Source: Halothiobacillus sp. (GTDB lineage Bacteria > Pseudomonadota > Gammaproteobacteria > Halothiobacillales > Halothiobacillaceae). Taken from it: 32,688 nucleotides of DNA. The first letter of the stretch is position 1. Every line of letters starts with the position of its first letter. The stretch lies in contig JAGDVP010000006.1 in NCBI GenBank assembly GCA_023255735.1, positions 1 through 32,688 of the forward strand, read 5' to 3'. Below are positions 1 through 9,216 of the stretch, piece by piece. The translations under genes and the position numbers were made by a program. The notes beneath the pieces were generated by a model that was not told the origin of the DNA, ran no database searches, and worked only from the letters and a program-made list of their open reading frames with translations.

Positions 1-113
1 CTACAATAACGAACGCCCAAATATGGCGAACGGTGGCATCACACCAATGCAGAAACTGGCGATGACCGCTTAACTCCACTTTTGGCTACTGCTAAAAATG
101 GGGGGATTACCCA
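1..113 (+). mobile_element. Right end of an IS3-family insertion sequence (partial)
   Basis: The window opens inside an insertion sequence. Positions 2-73 encode the last 23 residues of a transposase, including YNNERPNM and GITPMQKLAMTA, followed by TAA; this is the typical C-terminus of IS3-family OrfB (DDE integrase). After the stop, the A/T-then-G run at about 95-106, read in reverse, starts TGGGTAATCCCCCC, which fits an IS3-type terminal inverted repeat beginning with TG. I place the element end near 113, but the left end lies outside the window, so the exact border and the target-site duplication cannot be verified. Confidence 0.75.
2..73 (+). CDS. IS3-family transposase OrfB, C-terminal fragment
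   Basis: This is an open frame from the window edge to TAA at 71-73, too short for an ORF list. The encoded tail has the W/YNxERPNM...GGxTPxQKLxM pattern found at the end of IS3-group OrfB integrases, where it lies downstream of the DDE catalytic core. The catalytic residues themselves are upstream of the window. Whether the full element is intact cannot be judged from here. Confidence 0.72.
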   Translation, partial: YNNERPNMANGGITPMQKLAMTA

Positions 114-135
114 ATCATTCAAGAGGTTATAAGGC

Positions 136-795
136 ATGAAGGATCGCCGAGTGGATTTTAAACGCGTTTTAAGCCTGTTTTATTCTAAATTAGGTATTTG
201 TTTGCTGCTGGTGGGGTTCAGCTCTGCGGCTCAGGCTGATGTTTATGTGTTGCGCGATGCGAATGGCGTGGCGCATTTAACCAATGTGCCGCCCAAAAAA
301 GATGCGGGTTACAAGCTGTTTCAAAAGAGTGCGTTAACTGCGCCCAAGGCCTGGCGCGATGGTTTTAGTTTGGTGCCCCGCTTAGATGTGCACATCTTTG
401 ATACGGAGATTGATCATTACGCGCGTCAATTTGGCGTCGATCCTACTTTGGTGCGGGCGGTGATGCATGCGGAAAGTGCGTTTAACCCCAACGCGGTGTC
501 GTCTGCCGGTGCCGGTGGGTTGATGCAGCTTATGCCGCAAACGGCGGCGCGTTTTGGTGTGGTTGATCGCTTTAATCCATCCGAAAACATTGCCGGCGGG
601 GTCGCTTATTTGGCTTTTTTGCTGGATTTATTTAAAGGGAATCAGCAATTGGCTGTAGCGGCTTACAACGCGGGCGAGGGGGCTGTGCAAAAATATGCCG
701 GGGTGCCGCCTTATAATGAAACCCAACAATATGTCACGCGGGTGCTGGATTTGCATCAGCGGTATTTGGCAACGGCGAGTCAAGCCACGCAATAA
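136..795 (+). CDS. Secreted lytic transglycosylase (SLT domain) with DUF4124-like N-terminus
   Basis: This is a periplasmic murein-cleaving enzyme of the Slt70/MltE-like SLT family, which cuts the MurNAc-GlcNAc bond and leaves a 1,6-anhydro end. Residues 18-35 form a hydrophobic signal segment ending AAQA-D. Residues 36-55 (VYVLRDANGVAHLTNVP) resemble the short DUF4124 segment that often precedes SLT domains. The SLT core starts near residue 90. The catalytic Glu is E113 in HAESAFNP, followed by GLMQLMP (128-134) and AYNAGEGAV (176-184), all standard family motifs. The 219-residue length is normal for this single-domain type. A weak AAGG lies just before the ATG. The gene follows the IS end by about 20 bp, so the insertion may have replaced its native promoter region. 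Which peptidoglycan process it serves cannot be told. Confidence 0.9.
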   Translation: MKDRRVDFKRVLSLFYSKLGICLLLVGFSSAAQADVYVLRDANGVAHLTNVPPKKDAGYKLFQKSALTAPKAWRDGFSLVPRLDVHIFDTEIDHYARQFGVDPTLVRAVMHAESAFNPNAVSSAGAGGLMQLMPQTAARFGVVDRFNPSENIAGGVAYLAFLLDLFKGNQQLAVAAYNAGEGAVQKYAGVPPYNETQQYVTRVLDLHQRYLATASQATQ

Positions 796-810
796 TTATT
801 TTGCTAAAAC

Positions 811-849
811 AAAAACCCCGCCTTGGTTAGCCACCGAGGCGGGGTTTTT
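811..849. terminator. Bidirectional intrinsic terminator
   Basis: A 13-bp perfect stem (811-823 with 837-849) is extended by three inner pairs and closes a 7-nt loop. The stem is GC-rich in its core and flanked by an A run on the left and a T run on the right, so it has a U tract on both strands. It sits between the convergent transglycosylase gene and the unknown periplasmic protein gene. Confidence 0.92.
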
Positions 850-872
850 TTAGGCGTTAATTCCGGTTGGAA

Positions 873-1292
873 TTACTGCACATCGCCGCAAGAAACAACT
901 TTGCCGCCTTCGCTTAAACTGTACGACAGGATATCGCCTTCGAACATTTTGGGGGTATAAATATCGATAACGGTTTCAGATTTGCCTTTAACAACATTGG
1001 TTAAAGGGAATTTTACTTTGGCCGCAGGATCGTTGCAGCGACCGTGGTTCATCACCAGTGTCATTGGGCCGGCTACGTTTTTGCCTTTGAATTCTGCAGA
1101 AATTTTGGTTTTATCAGCCGATACGGGGGTGATGGTGATGGTGCCATAAATATCTGACCCGTTCATGGGGACGGTATGCCCCAGAAAACGCACGTTCGGG
1201 TTAATGATGACCTCGGGTGTGGCGACATCGGCCGCTTGAACGACGCCAGACATAAGCCCTGCTACCGCTGTTAACAGAATAAGTTTTTTCAT
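873..1292 (-). CDS. Small periplasmic protein of unknown function
   Basis: I do not recognise this 139-residue protein. Residues 1-20 are a clear Sec signal peptide (K-K, hydrophobic core, VVQA cleavage site). The mature part of about 119 residues is rich in alternating polar and hydrophobic stretches such as YGTITITPV and KTKISAEF, which suggests a small beta-sandwich. Two cysteines (C86 in NHGRC and C135 near the end) could form one disulfide in the periplasm. No metal-binding or catalytic motif is obvious. The start is well supported by an AGGGG ribosome-binding site 5-6 nt ahead of the ATG. It stands alone between a terminator and the RND pump gene, on the pump's strand but 156 bp downstream of it, so co-transcription is possible but not shown. 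Confidence 0.72.
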   Translation of the reverse strand: MKKLILLTAVAGLMSGVVQAADVATPEVIINPNVRFLGHTVPMNGSDIYGTITITPVSADKTKISAEFKGKNVAGPMTLVMNHGRCNDPAAKVKFPLTNVVKGKSETVIDIYTPKMFEGDILSYSLSEGGKVVSCGDVQ

Positions 1293-1448
1293 GGATGCCC
1301 CTGATTTGTTTTATTGCAAGAAACCATCGCCTATTTGAAGACGAAGGCCTCGAATTTTAGATGATTAAGCGTCGTTCGGGTTCATTTTTATTCGCGGTTT
1401 AGTCTATGAAAAAATTAATTGATCCATAAGGAACCTCTGATACGAGAT

Positions 1449-4400
1449 TTATTTTTCTTGCGGCTTGCGTCGGCTGAATTTATCACTGAGCGTCTGTGCG
1501 AGTTCAAAAAACATGGGCACAAACAAAATAGCGACATAGGTGGCCAAAATCATGCCGCCGACAATGCCGGTACCCAAAGCATGGCGCGCGCCTTCGCCGG
1601 CGCCGCTCGCCAGCGCTAAAGGCAGCACGCCGAGAATAAACGCCATTGAGGTCATGATGACGGGGCGAAATCGAATGCGGGCGGCCTCGATGGCGGCATC
1701 GGTAATGCTTTTACCATCGGCGTGCATTTTGGCGGCGAATTCGACAATTAAGATGGCATTTTTCGCCGACATGGCAATCAGCACCAACAGCCCGACTTGA
1801 AAGTAGACATCAATATCTAAGCCGCGCATCCAGTTGGCGAGCAGTGCGCCCAGCACGGCAAAGGGCACTGCCGTAATGACGGCGAGTGGCAGCGCCCAGC
1901 GTTCATATAAGGCAGCCAAAATTAAAAACACCATGATGATGCCGAGGCCAAATGCGATGGCGCCGGCTTTTCCGGCGGAAAGCTCTTGGTAGGCAGCGCC
2001 GATCCAGCCTAATTGAAAGTTGTTGGATAGCGTGCTGGCGGCCACTTCTTGCATGGCTTTAAGCGCTTGGCCAGAGGAGTATCCCGGCGCGGGGTTGCCT
2101 AAAATCTTAGCAGCGGGAAAAATATTAAATCGGGTAACGACATCGGGGCCGCTCACTCGGGTTAGGCGTACCAGCGAGCTTAATGGGATCATGCCCTCTT
2201 TGCTGCTGCGGACATAGACTTGCTCTAAATCTTGTGGATCGACCCGATACGGCGTATCTGCCGCCTGATTGACTTGAAAATTGCGGCCGAACAAGGTGAA
2301 ATCGTTCACATACCCTGTGCCGAAGGTGGATTGCATGGCGGTAAAAATATCTTTGACGGGCACCCCTAGGGCATAGGCTTTATCTCGGTTTACGACGGCC
2401 CGATATTGCGGGATATTAAATTCAAACGTGGTGCGCACCCCGGCTAATTCGGGGCGTTTGTTGGCGGCGGCAATTAAATTTAGGGTTGCCGTGTTCAGGG
2501 CATCCAATCCCCCATTGCCCCGATTCTGCAAATAAAGCTCGAAGCCGCCGGTGGTTGAAATGCCGCGAATGGGCGGGGGCACGAACGAGAACACTTGCCC
2601 TTGCGGAATGTGCCTCGCCTCGCCGGTAATTTTATTGGCAACCGCTTGCACACTTTGGCTTGGCAAGAGGCGCTCATCCCAAGGATTGAGGCGGATAAAA
2701 GCCACGCCCGCGTTGGGTCTGGCAGTATCGGCGAGTAAATCGCGCCCTGCAAAAGCTACGATGGAAAATACGTTGGGGTCTTGAGTTACGATGTGACTTA
2801 ATTCATCGCGTACCACAGCGGTGCGATCTAAGCTCGCGCCGGGTGCGAGCTTAATGATGGAGATAAAAAATCCTTGATCTTCATTGGGCACTAAGCCCGT
2901 GGGTGAGTGCTTGAAGAGCACGATTGCCGCCACAATCACGCCGGCGAAAATCATTAAACCGAGCGGCCACGCTTTCAGAAAAAACTGTACCAATCCCATG
3001 TAGCCATGGGTTAGCCCATTGAAGCCTCGGTTGAATATCCTAAACGGTAGCGCGGGTTGTTTCTCTTCGTGTTTGTTGAGCAAAATGGCGGTCATCGCCG
3101 GAGTGAGGGTGAGGGCGACCACCGCAGATAAAACCACCGAGATGGAGATGGCGATGGCAAATTGACGATACATTTCGCCGGTTAAGCCCGGTATAAAAGC
3201 CACCGGGATGAATACGGCAAGGAGCACCATGGTGGTGGCGATAATGGGCCCGGATACTTGCTGCATGGCTTTGATGGCGGCATCGCGGGCGTGAAGGGCT
3301 TCTTCGCGCATCAGCCGCTCGACGTTTTCGATGACGATGATGGCATCATCCACCACGATGCCGATGGCGAGCACAAAGCCGAATAATGTGAGCAAATTGA
3401 TCGACATGCCGGCCAAATATAGCCCCGCGAGTGCGCCAATTAGGGCGACGGGAATGGCAATGAGCGGAATGAGGGTGGCACGGGGTTTCTGCAAGAAGAT
3501 AAAAATGACGAGCACAACCAGTACCATGGCTTCAGCTAGAGTTTTTAGCACTTCATCAATCGAAATACGCACAAAATCGGTGGTATCCAGCGGAATTTTA
3601 TAGGCTAAATCCCCCGGGAATACAGTTTGTAGTTCGGTCATTTTGGTGCGTATCGCCGCGACGGTTTCTAGCGCATTGGCGCCGGGTGCCAAAAATACGC
3701 CGATTGGCACGGTGGGTTTGCCATTAAACGTGGCGTTAAAGCCGTAAAATTTGGAGCCAAGATCAATGCGCGCCACATCTTTAAGGCGCAACGCACCGCC
3801 GCTGGCATTGCCGCGCAAGATGATGTTGCGAAATTGCTCAACCGTGGTGAATCGCCCATCGGCGGTGAGCGTATAGGTAAAACCTGCGGCTGAATCGTTG
3901 GGGGCATCGTTGAATTTTCCGGCGGCAAATTGGGCGCTTTGCGCTTTAATGGCATTGCCGACATCGGTTGGGGTGAGGTCAAAATGAGCGAGTTTGGCGG
4001 GATCAAGCCAGATGCGCATTGAGTAATCTTGCGCGCCAAATAATTGCGTATCGCCCACGCCTTTGATGCGTTTGAGCTCGTCTATTACATTGAGCAGTGC
4101 GTAGTTTGAAATAAATTTGGTATCAAATTGCCCCCGTTCAGAGAGCAGGGTGATAACCATTAAAATGGCATTACTTTTTTTCTGCACCACCACGCCTTGA
4201 TCGCGCACTTCTTGGGGCAGCTGCGGCAACGCTTGCTGCACGCGGTTATTCACATCAATGGTGGCCTGATTGGGGTCGGTGCCATTGGCGAAGGTAACGG
4301 TTAAATTCATCGTGCCTGAATCGGAGCTGCTCGATGACATATACAGCATGTTTTCAACGCCATTGATGCGCTGCTCAAGCGGGGCGGCCACTGATTCGGC

Positions 4401-4574
4401 AATCGTGGCGGCGTCGGCGCCATTGTAGGTGGCGGTTACTTGCACATCGGGGGGCACAATTTCAGGGTATTGCTCAACCGGTAAGCCGGTGAAGGCCGCC
4501 GCGCCCGCCAGCATAATCACAACCGCGAGTACCGTCGCAAAAATAGGCCGGTGGATAAAAAATGTCGAAATCAT
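1449..4574 (-). CDS. RND multidrug efflux transporter, inner-membrane pump (AcrB/MexB type, HAE1)
   Basis: This is the proton-driven trimeric pump subunit of a tripartite efflux system. Its 1041 residues match the HAE1 family (AcrB has 1049). It begins [12 protein letters not shown], the standard N-terminal cytoplasmic helix and TM1. TM4 carries the paired proton-relay aspartates D409/D410 in [16 protein letters not shown], and TM10 carries K938 in [12 protein letters not shown]. The two large periplasmic loops and the [13 protein letters not shown] porter segment (569-581) are in place, so the protein looks complete and functional. It lies 39 bp downstream of the adaptor gene and is surely co-transcribed with it. 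No outer-membrane factor gene follows, so it probably uses a TolC-like channel encoded elsewhere. The substrate cannot be inferred from sequence. Confidence 0.96.
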   Translation of the reverse strand: MISTFFIHRPIFATVLAVVIMLAGAAAFTGLPVEQYPEIVPPDVQVTATYNGADAATIAESVAAPLEQRINGVENMLYMSSSSSDSGTMNLTVTFANGTDPNQATIDVNNRVQQALPQLPQEVRDQGVVVQKKSNAILMVITLLSERGQFDTKFISNYALLNVIDELKRIKGVGDTQLFGAQDYSMRIWLDPAKLAHFDLTPTDVGNAIKAQSAQFAAGKFNDAPNDSAAGFTYTLTADGRFTTVEQFRNIILRGNASGGALRLKDVARIDLGSKFYGFNATFNGKPTVPIGVFLAPGANALETVAAIRTKMTELQTVFPGDLAYKIPLDTTDFVRISIDEVLKTLAEAMVLVVLVIFIFLQKPRATLIPLIAIPVALIGALAGLYLAGMSINLLTLFGFVLAIGIVVDDAIIVIENVERLMREEALHARDAAIKAMQQVSGPIIATTMVLLAVFIPVAFIPGLTGEMYRQFAIAISISVVLSAVVALTLTPAMTAILLNKHEEKQPALPFRIFNRGFNGLTHGYMGLVQFFLKAWPLGLMIFAGVIVAAIVLFKHSPTGLVPNEDQGFFISIIKLAPGASLDRTAVVRDELSHIVTQDPNVFSIVAFAGRDLLADTARPNAGVAFIRLNPWDERLLPSQSVQAVANKITGEARHIPQGQVFSFVPPPIRGISTTGGFELYLQNRGNGGLDALNTATLNLIAAANKRPELAGVRTTFEFNIPQYRAVVNRDKAYALGVPVKDIFTAMQSTFGTGYVNDFTLFGRNFQVNQAADTPYRVDPQDLEQVYVRSSKEGMIPLSSLVRLTRVSGPDVVTRFNIFPAAKILGNPAPGYSSGQALKAMQEVAASTLSNNFQLGWIGAAYQELSAGKAGAIAFGLGIIMVFLILAALYERWALPLAVITAVPFAVLGALLANWMRGLDIDVYFQVGLLVLIAMSAKNAILIVEFAAKMHADGKSITDAAIEAARIRFRPVIMTSMAFILGVLPLALASGAGEGARHALGTGIVGGMILATYVAILFVPMFFELAQTLSDKFSRRKPQEK

Positions 4575-4613
4575 AAAAGTCGATCCAATAAATTCTTGTC
4601 GGTATTGCGTGAT

Positions 4614-5798
4614 TTAAGATTTACTTTGGGGCGTAAACGGCTCAATTGTGATGCCGGGGCGTAATTTCACCAGGCCATCGGTCACAATTTGCTCGCCCGC
4701 TTTGAGCCCCGAGGTGATGACTTGCCCTTCATCACTCATAGGGCCGAGCTCCACTGGGGTTTGGGTGATTTTGTAATCAGCCGCCACCGTGTACACCGCA
4801 AAGCTACCCGGGCGAATGCCGCTGGTGAGCGCCGTTGGCGGAATGACTATGGCATGGGATAGTTTGGCCACCGCCAAGCGCACGCGCACAAACTCGTTGG
4901 GCTTAATGCGGCCTGTGGGATTGGGAAATATGCCGCGTAAGGTCACGCTGTTGGTGTTGGCATCCACACTCACCGCGCGAAAATTCAACACACCGGCCAC
5001 CGAGGTGGAAAAATCGTGTCCGGCCAAAAGCTCGGCGGGTACGGGCTGAGCTGGGGTGGGATTCAATGCGTTTGTGCGGGCGTAGGGGTTATCCGCCGAG
5101 GTGGTAAGCACGACTTGGATGGGATCAATGGCTTCAATTTGCGCCAGCTTATCGCCAACTTTAATCAGATTGCCCGCAGCCACGCTGCGACGCCCGACGA
5201 TGCCTGCAATGGGCGCATTAATTCGAGTGTAATCCACATTAATTTGCGCGGCGGTAACTTTAGCTTCGGCGATTTTGACCGCAGCTTGTGCCACTTCAAG
5301 TGCCGATTGGGTATCATCACGATCTTTAACGCTGGCTACTCCTTTGCCAAACAGGGTGTTAATGCGCGCCCAGTCCCGCTGCGCGCCATTCTGCGTGGCT
5401 TGGGCGGCTGCTTGTGTGGCTTGGGCTTCTTTGAGCGTGGCGACATAGGGGCGGTTATCAATCGTAAATAAGGGGGCGCCTTTTTCGACTTTATCTCCTT
5501 CGATATAGTTTCGTGATTGCAAAATACCCTCAATTTGCGCGCGGACATCCACTTGCCGTTGTGCTTCTGTGGTGCCGGTGTAGGTCTCGAAAATCGTGAC
5601 ATCGGCCGATGTGACCGCTGCAATGGGCACAATCGGCGCCGGCATTTTTTTCGCGGGGGGATTTTCTGCGCTAACCGGGGTTAAGGTAAGCGCTAGGCAA
5701 CTGAGCAGCAAAAAAATGCCAATTGGCCGAGCGTTGGTCAAGCGTGCTTGGATTTGGGGCGGATATTTTGTCGCGGTGAATGAGGGCATGCGCTTCAC
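4614..5798 (-). CDS. RND efflux periplasmic adaptor (membrane fusion protein, AcrA/MexA type)
   Basis: This adaptor subunit links the RND pump to an outer-membrane channel. A hydrophobic segment at about residues 26-43 ends PVSA-E and looks like a cleavable signal. The LLSC sequence inside it is not a convincing lipobox, because hydrophobic sequence continues past the Cys. The first lipoyl half-motif is near 85-115 (VRAQIEGILQSRNYIEGDKVEKG). An Ala/Gln-rich alpha-helical hairpin spans about 117-185 and the second lipoyl half follows (INAPIAGIVGRRSVAAGNLIKVGD). Beta-barrel and membrane-proximal domains reach to the end. The start shown is GTG; an ATG three codons in (5789) is an alternative, and neither has a strong ribosome site. 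It is the first gene of the pump operon, with an operator-like palindrome upstream. Confidence 0.94.
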   Translation of the reverse strand: MKRMPSFTATKYPPQIQARLTNARPIGIFLLLSCLALTLTPVSAENPPAKKMPAPIVPIAAVTSADVTIFETYTGTTEAQRQVDVRAQIEGILQSRNYIEGDKVEKGAPLFTIDNRPYVATLKEAQATQAAAQATQNGAQRDWARINTLFGKGVASVKDRDDTQSALEVAQAAVKIAEAKVTAAQINVDYTRINAPIAGIVGRRSVAAGNLIKVGDKLAQIEAIDPIQVVLTTSADNPYARTNALNPTPAQPVPAELLAGHDFSTSVAGVLNFRAVSVDANTNSVTLRGIFPNPTGRIKPNEFVRVRLAVAKLSHAIVIPPTALTSGIRPGSFAVYTVAADYKITQTPVELGPMSDEGQVITSGLKAGEQIVTDGLVKLRPGITIEPFTPQSKS

Positions 5799-5854
5799 GG
5801 TTCCAATAAGGGGGTTGGGGGGAGCTATTAGCGGGTGTTATAGCGCTTGGCTTT

Positions 5855-5874
5855 ATTGTTAGCTTGCTAACAAT
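5855..5874. promoter_or_regulatory. Perfect 9-2-9 palindrome, probable operator of the RND pump operon
   Basis: The sequence is ATTGTTAGC, then TT, then GCTAACAAT: two 9-bp arms in perfect inverted symmetry. Reading toward the adaptor gene, a -10-like TATAAC lies on the minus strand at 5842-5837, so the palindrome would cover the -35 area. The adaptor start is about 57 bp away. TetR- and MarR-type repressors of efflux operons commonly bind sites of this geometry and position. No repressor gene is present nearby, so the regulator would act from elsewhere. The site also lies 118 bp upstream of the divergent HIT gene. Confidence 0.6.
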
Positions 5875-5992
5875 TTAGCACGCACTTCAATAAAAAAGTG
5901 CTGCCTGCGCGGATTTTTTGCGGGCGGGTGATCTGGCTCGACGCTGGGTTTATGCGATGATAATGCGGCTTATTTAATGATGAGGAGCCGCT

Positions 5993-6337
5993 ATGAGTGA
6001 TACCCTTTTTTCGCGCATTATTCGCCGCGAAATCCCCGCGACGATCGTATTTGAAAACGAGCGCATCTTGGCGTTTCGGGATATTAACCCGCAAGCGCCG
6101 GTGCATATTTTGATTATCCCCAAAAAAGTGATTGCCACCGTGAACGACATCACCCCGATTGATGCGCCGTTAATTGGCGAGCTGTTTTTGGTGGCCGCAC
6201 AATTGGCGGCAGAAGAAGGCATTAGCGATGCCGGTTATCGCACCGTGTTTAACTGTAATGCGGCGGGTGGGCAAGAGGTGTATCACCTGCATTTGCATCT
6301 GCTCGGTGGGCGGCAGATGCATTGGCCGCCGGGCTAA
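5993..6337 (+). CDS. hinT: HIT-family purine nucleoside phosphoramidase (HinT-like)
   Basis: This is a small cytoplasmic nucleotide-binding hydrolase of the histidine-triad superfamily. HinT members cleave AMP-lysine and other adenosine phosphoramidates. The N-terminal [14 protein letters not shown] and the [22 protein letters not shown] segment (about 25-45) match the HinT branch. The catalytic triad HLHLH is at about 99-103 and is preceded by the conserved GGQEVY. At 114 residues it is slightly shorter than E. coli HinT (119), differing only at the extreme C-terminus. A good GAGG ribosome site precedes the ATG. It is divergent from the pump operon and convergent with rsgA. Its physiological substrate is not predictable. 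Confidence 0.9.
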   Translation: MSDTLFSRIIRREIPATIVFENERILAFRDINPQAPVHILIIPKKVIATVNDITPIDAPLIGELFLVAAQLAAEEGISDAGYRTVFNCNAAGGQEVYHLHLHLLGGRQMHWPPG

Positions 6338-6395
6338 TTGGGCGAACCCTATGGTGTTTTAAGTGACGCGCGCGGCCTTAAATTTTGCAGGGCAA

Positions 6396-7355
6396 TTATT
6401 GGCGCGAATTTTTCAGGTTTTGGTAGTTTTCAAATCGGCGGGCATCGATTGTGCCGTTGGCAACGGCAGCGAGCACCGCGCAGTCGGGTTCTTGTTTGTG
6501 ACTACAGTTATTAAATCGGCAGTGTTGCGCCACTTGAAGAATGTCGGGATACGCGCGATCGATGGCCAAGACGTTTTGCGCGGCCACAGCAAAATCGCGC
6601 ACGCCGGGTGCGTCGATCAGGCCGCCTTCTAGGTTATCGAGCCTAAATAACGTGCTGTGGCGGGTGGTGTGCTGGCCTTCTTGACTATGCGCGGATAGGG
6701 CTTTGATGGCGGCCGTAGCGGCTTGCGCGGTGATGCTGCGGGCGAGCGATGTTTTTCCCACACCCGATAAGCCAATCATCATGGAAATTTGGTTGGCAAG
6801 CCGTGCGCGCAGTGCATCAATGCCCTCACCGGTGTGGGCGCTCACTTTGAGAATATCAATATCTTGCGCTTGCCAAAGGCGTAATGTGGCTTCAATGTGT
6901 GCTTGAGTTTGTGGCTCAACTGCGCCGAGCTCATCAATTTTGTTGAGCACAATGAGCGGGATGGCGGGTAAATCCAAGGTGGCGACAATGGCTTGCTCCA
7001 CAATGTTGGGGTTCATCCACGGAATGGGCGCCACCACGATGAGCACTTGATTAATATTAGCGGCCATGAGCCGCAATTTGCCGTGGGTGTCGGGGCGAAT
7101 GAGGGTGTTGGTGCGCGGGTAGAGGTGCTCGATGATTTCGCGCTGATCTTTGCCCGTGTGCCAGCCGATTTTATCACCGGTGGTGAGTGCGCCTAAGGTG
7201 CGCCGAGCGGTTGCGCGCAGGAGCCGCCCTTCGGCTTCGATAATGAGTTCGGTGCCGTGATGCGTGATGACGGTACCGGTGTGTAGATGTTGGTTTGGCG
7301 CCTCGTTACGGCGGGAAATTTGGTTTTTTTGGCGATCGGTCAGGCGAGATTTCAT
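6396..7355 (-). CDS. rsgA: Ribosome small-subunit biogenesis GTPase RsgA (YjeQ)
   Basis: This circularly permuted GTPase acts late in 30S subunit maturation. The motif order is the permuted one: NKID (138-141, G4) comes before the P-loop GLSGVGKT (195-202, G1) and DAPG (248-251, G3). An N-terminal OB-fold occupies about 25-105. The C-terminal zinc knuckle uses C279, C284, H286 and C292. The length of 319 is a little below E. coli (350), with the shortfall at the ends. It starts 7 bp after mgtE stops and has no strong ribosome site of its own, so it is probably translated from the mgtE transcript. The basic N-terminus (KSRLTDRQKNQISRR) is typical of rRNA contact. Confidence 0.96.
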   Translation of the reverse strand: MKSRLTDRQKNQISRRNEAPNQHLHTGTVITHHGTELIIEAEGRLLRATARRTLGALTTGDKIGWHTGKDQREIIEHLYPRTNTLIRPDTHGKLRLMAANINQVLIVVAPIPWMNPNIVEQAIVATLDLPAIPLIVLNKIDELGAVEPQTQAHIEATLRLWQAQDIDILKVSAHTGEGIDALRARLANQISMMIGLSGVGKTSLARSITAQAATAAIKALSAHSQEGQHTTRHSTLFRLDNLEGGLIDAPGVRDFAVAAQNVLAIDRAYPDILQVAQHCRFNNCSHKQEPDCAVLAAVANGTIDARRFENYQNLKNSRQ

Positions 7356-7362
7356 GCGGTGA

Positions 7363-8823
7363 TTAATTCATTAAAAACACGGTGGCTAATCCTAAAAAGA
7401 TAAAAAACCCGCCGGAATCGGTGATGGCGGTAATTAACACAGAGCTGCCCAAAGCGGGATCACGCCCAAGCTTCATGCGGGTTACAGGGATGGTGACGCC
7501 AAAAAATGCGGCGGTTAAAAAATTTAAACTGACCGCCCCCGCCATAACCAACGACAAAGCCGAATCATGGTAGAGCAGGAAGGTGATTAAACCTAGCGCG
7601 CCGCCCCAAATCATGCCGTTGATGAGCGCGATGCGCAGCTCTTTGCTGTATAGCAGGCGAATATCGCGGTTATCGAGCGTGCGAAAAGCCAGCTCGCGCA
7701 CAATCATGGTGATGGTTTGGTTGCCTACATTTCCGCCCATGCCCGCCACAATCGGCATTAAGGCCGCTAGGGCTACGAGTTGCTCAATGGCGCCATCAAA
7801 TAAGCCAATCACGCGGGAGGCGACGAGCGCGGTGACCAAATTCACAGCGAGCCACGGGCTGCGATTTTTAACACTGCGCGCGATGGGGGCGAAAATGTCT
7901 TCCTCTTCGCGCAAGCCCACTTGGGATAGGCGCTCTTCATCGCGGGCTTCGCGGATAAAATCAACCACGGCGTTAATGGTGACCCGGCCAATCAGACGAT
8001 TGTGCTCATCGACCACCGGCGCGCTTACCAAATCATAGCGCTCGAACGCATCGGCGGTGGTGCGCGCTTTATCCTCGGGGTGAAAGCGAACCACTTCTTT
8101 GGCCATGGCCTGATGCACGGCGAGATCGGGATCACTGAGCAGTAAGTTTTTAAGATAAATCACCCCGACAAAGCTGCTGTCTCGATTGACCACAAAGAGC
8201 TTGTCGGTGTGATCGGGGAGATCTTCCATGCGGCGCAAATAGCGCAGTACGACTTCGATACGCACATCGGCGCGCACGGTCACCAAATCAAAATCCATGA
8301 GTGCGCCCACGGTGTCCTCGGGATAAGACAGGGCAAATCGCAGGCGTTCGCGTTCAGCCAAGGGCAGGGTGGTAAACACTTCCTGCATCACTTGGGCGGG
8401 AAAATCGGGCGCCAGATCAGCCAGCTCATCGGTATCCAGCGTATTGGCGGCGTTGAGCATCTCCTCGCGATCCATTGCCGCAAGCAAGCTCATCCGCACC
8501 GCATCGGATACCTCAAGCAGCACTTCGCCATCTTGATCGGCATGCACCAGCGACCAAATGGCCATGCGCTCATCGACCGGTAATGCTTCTAAAATCAGTG
8601 CAATATCGGCCGGATGGAGTTGTTCAATTTTTTGTGCGAGCCGAGTGAGATTTTGTTTGTGAACAATGCGTTCCACCAGCTCATGGTGCGCATCTTGAGA
8701 GCGATCCACTAGCCCTTCGACCAATCGATTACGTGCCATCATTTCCCGAATATCGCGGATGATAGCGGCGAGTTCGGCGGGCTTTTCAGCGATTTTGGGC
8801 TCGGTGGCGTGCTGATTGGTCAT
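7363..8823 (-). CDS. mgtE: Magnesium transporter MgtE
   Basis: This is a dimeric Mg2+ channel of the MgtE/SLC41 family in the inner membrane. The N-terminal superhelical domain spans about residues 40-165 (LHPADIALILEALPVDERMA, LPLAERERLRFALSYPEDTVG). Two CBS domains follow at about 170-295 (TVRADVRIEVVLRYL, VVRFHPEDKARTTADAFERYDL). A transmembrane region of about five helices starts near 325 and contains GMGGNVGNQTITMIVREL, the family pore signature. In MgtE the cytoplasmic N and CBS domains sense intracellular Mg2+ and close the pore. The length of 486 is normal. It is followed at 7 bp by rsgA and preceded at 33 bp by the carbinolamine dehydratase gene. A Mg2+ transporter beside a ribosome-assembly GTPase may be only an operon of convenience. 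Confidence 0.95.
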   Translation of the reverse strand: MTNQHATEPKIAEKPAELAAIIRDIREMMARNRLVEGLVDRSQDAHHELVERIVHKQNLTRLAQKIEQLHPADIALILEALPVDERMAIWSLVHADQDGEVLLEVSDAVRMSLLAAMDREEMLNAANTLDTDELADLAPDFPAQVMQEVFTTLPLAERERLRFALSYPEDTVGALMDFDLVTVRADVRIEVVLRYLRRMEDLPDHTDKLFVVNRDSSFVGVIYLKNLLLSDPDLAVHQAMAKEVVRFHPEDKARTTADAFERYDLVSAPVVDEHNRLIGRVTINAVVDFIREARDEERLSQVGLREEEDIFAPIARSVKNRSPWLAVNLVTALVASRVIGLFDGAIEQLVALAALMPIVAGMGGNVGNQTITMIVRELAFRTLDNRDIRLLYSKELRIALINGMIWGGALGLITFLLYHDSALSLVMAGAVSLNFLTAAFFGVTIPVTRMKLGRDPALGSSVLITAITDSGGFFIFLGLATVFLMN

Positions 8824-8856
8824 AGAGGGGCATCCGGGCGCGTAAAAGAGGCAGGG

Positions 8857-9120
8857 TTAGTTTTGCGGTTCGGCTAATAAACGATCAATCTCGCGGGCAA
8901 GATGGTCATCCTTAATCGTTAGGGCGTTGGCATCATGCGTGGTTAACCGAATTTCAAGGCGATTATACCCAAGGGTTAAAACCGGATGGTGCTGATGTTT
9001 CTCAGCCAGATAGCCAATGGCATTGAGCAGCAATAAACCCTGTTGAAAATTACCGGGCGTAATTTGCGTGACTAATTCGTCACTATCAATGCGCCAGCGG
9101 GGGTGGCGTGCGTTGGGCAT
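8857..9120 (-). CDS. phhB: Pterin-4a-carbinolamine dehydratase (PCD/DCoH family)
   Basis: This small cytoplasmic enzyme dehydrates 4a-hydroxytetrahydropterin, the product of aromatic amino-acid hydroxylases. Residues 40-46 are EKHQHHP, the family signature with the catalytic histidines (H42, H44 and H45 region). It is followed by the VTLGYNRLEIRLTTHD-like strand, here starting VLTLGYN. At 87 residues it is a little shorter than the roughly 110-residue homologues, lacking part of the N-terminal helix, and begins MPNARHPRW. No phenylalanine hydroxylase gene is nearby, so it may instead serve molybdopterin metabolism or a general pterin-recycling role, as proposed for orphan family members. It leads the minus-strand run into mgtE. 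Confidence 0.88.
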   Translation of the reverse strand: MPNARHPRWRIDSDELVTQITPGNFQQGLLLLNAIGYLAEKHQHHPVLTLGYNRLEIRLTTHDANALTIKDDHLAREIDRLLAEPQN

Positions 9121-9216
9121 AACAAGCTCCTTGTGTGGGCTATTGGGGCAAAGGTTTCATGTTAATCTAATGAACCTTCGCGCCCCTTTAATTTAATGCA
9201 AAGCATAGGCACTCCC

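Noticed and set aside
5016..5471. Plus-strand open frame of 151 codons opposite the efflux adaptor gene
   Set aside because: It is an antisense shadow of a well-supported gene; its Gly-rich composition reflects the complementary codons.
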